The notes below the pieces were generated by a model. That model ran no database searches, had not been told where the DNA came from, and was given only the letters and a program-made list of their open reading frames with translations. From assembly GCA_964389475.1 (NCBI GenBank), contig CAYMFD010000145.1, forward strand, positions 1 through 7,016: 7,016 bases of DNA. Reading direction: 5' to 3'. Of this stretch, positions 6,652-7,016 are shown piece after piece; position 1 is the first letter of the stretch; each line of letters starts with the position of its first letter. This DNA comes from CAYMFD01 sp964389475 (lineage in GTDB: Bacteria; Bacteroidota; Bacteroidia; Chitinophagales; Saprospiraceae). Both the position numbers and the translations under genes were made by a program.

Positions 6652-7016
6652 ATGTACATCTCCACGGCCGTCTGGACAGTCTTAGTCACAATTTTTCTAG
6701 GGCTACCTACTCCAGTTGAGGCTCAAGAAAACAGGATCCGGCCCAGTCTCGATGACCGCTTCTTCGCACCAGCGGATAGCCTAGATCGCCAGCGATTTGG
6801 CTGGTCGCTAGGCATAGGTATGGCGGCTTATGTATCAGGATCTGCTTGGCTATACACCTCGTGGTATCAAGACTATCCTATGTCGGGTTTTCGATTCTTT
6901 GACGATAGCCGAGAGTGGATGGGCATGGATAAGGCGGGTCACGTCTTCAGTGCTTATATGCAAGGCGCTATCTGCTACCGTGGCGCCAAGTGGACAGGCC
7001 TCAGCGAACGCAAGTC
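6652..7016 (+). CDS. DUF2279 family envelope protein, N-terminal part (cut by window end)
   Basis: The reading frame is open from ATG 6652 to the window edge (121 full codons), so the 3' end is missing. Seen: a Sec signal peptide (residues 1-24, cleavage after VEA before QE) without a lipobox Cys; a second hydrophobic, small-residue stretch (WSLGIGMAAYVSGSAWLY, 51-68); and the family signature from WYQDYP (71-76) through FRFFDDSREW (80-89) to MDKAGHVFSAY (92-102), followed by KWTGLSER. DK-x-x-H and the following SA are shared with the DUF2279 family, to which Escherichia coli YfiM belongs; function is not established. The ATG form has no basic residue in its n-region. An in-frame GTG at 6637 would add five residues including a Lys and is a possible alternative start. 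A TGA at 6631 closes the frame upstream. No Shine-Dalgarno site precedes ATG 6652; the leader is A-rich. Confidence 0.85.
   Translation, partial: MYISTAVWTVLVTIFLGLPTPVEAQENRIRPSLDDRFFAPADSLDRQRFGWSLGIGMAAYVSGSAWLYTSWYQDYPMSGFRFFDDSREWMGMDKAGHVFSAYMQGAICYRGAKWTGLSERK

Noticed and set aside
6456..6719. Plus-strand open frame of 87 codons across the divergent spacer
   Set aside because: It is antisense to the DUF4197 signal peptide and overlaps the DUF2279 start in another frame; it starts at TTG and has no support.

Overview
The window looks like a piece of a Bacteroidota genome, most likely the class Saprospiria (Saprospiraceae or Lewinella-like). The reasons are a type IX secretion (T9SS) C-terminal sorting domain, the combination of Cys-rich HYR-like modules, a dockerin and a cohesin-like domain in one giant secreted protein, start codons with weak or absent Shine-Dalgarno sites, a Bacteroidota-type -7 box (TAnnTTTG), and two proteins of families common in this phylum (DUF4197 and DUF2279). 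The lineage is inferred from architecture; no rRNA or other marker gene is present.

Layout. (1) Positions 15-5867 on the + strand hold one 1950-codon gene for a giant exported, mosaic, probably adhesive or surface protein. In order it carries a signal peptide, an unrecognised beta-rich N-terminal region, HYR-like modules (one interrupted by an inserted beta-sandwich domain), a proprotein-convertase P domain, a long Cys-rich array of HYR-like/Saprospiraceae-type repeats, a small beta-sandwich, a dockerin, a cohesin-like domain and a type A T9SS sorting tail. (2) Positions 5901-5941 hold a strong intrinsic terminator, which overlaps the 3' end of the next gene. (3) Positions 5915-6619 on the - strand encode a 234-aa DUF4197 lipoprotein convergent with the giant gene. 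(4) Positions 6652-7016 on the + strand hold the first 121 codons of a DUF2279 envelope protein, divergent from the DUF4197 gene across only 32 bp and cut by the window edge.

The giant gene appears to be a self-contained transcription unit at its 3' end. The DUF4197/DUF2279 pair share one very short divergent control region, in which the candidate -7 box of one gene coincides with the candidate Shine-Dalgarno site of the other. All three products are predicted to leave the cytoplasm: one to the cell surface or medium by T9SS, one as a lipoprotein, and one to the periplasm or envelope. No functional link between the giant protein and the other two can be shown from sequence.

I saw no CRISPR array, insertion sequence, tRNA or rRNA. 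I do not see strong evidence for a wholly new system. The most unusual points are the domain inserted inside a HYR module with its own leucine-codon signature, the dockerin and cohesin-like pair on one chain, and the dual-use 8-bp element between the divergent genes.
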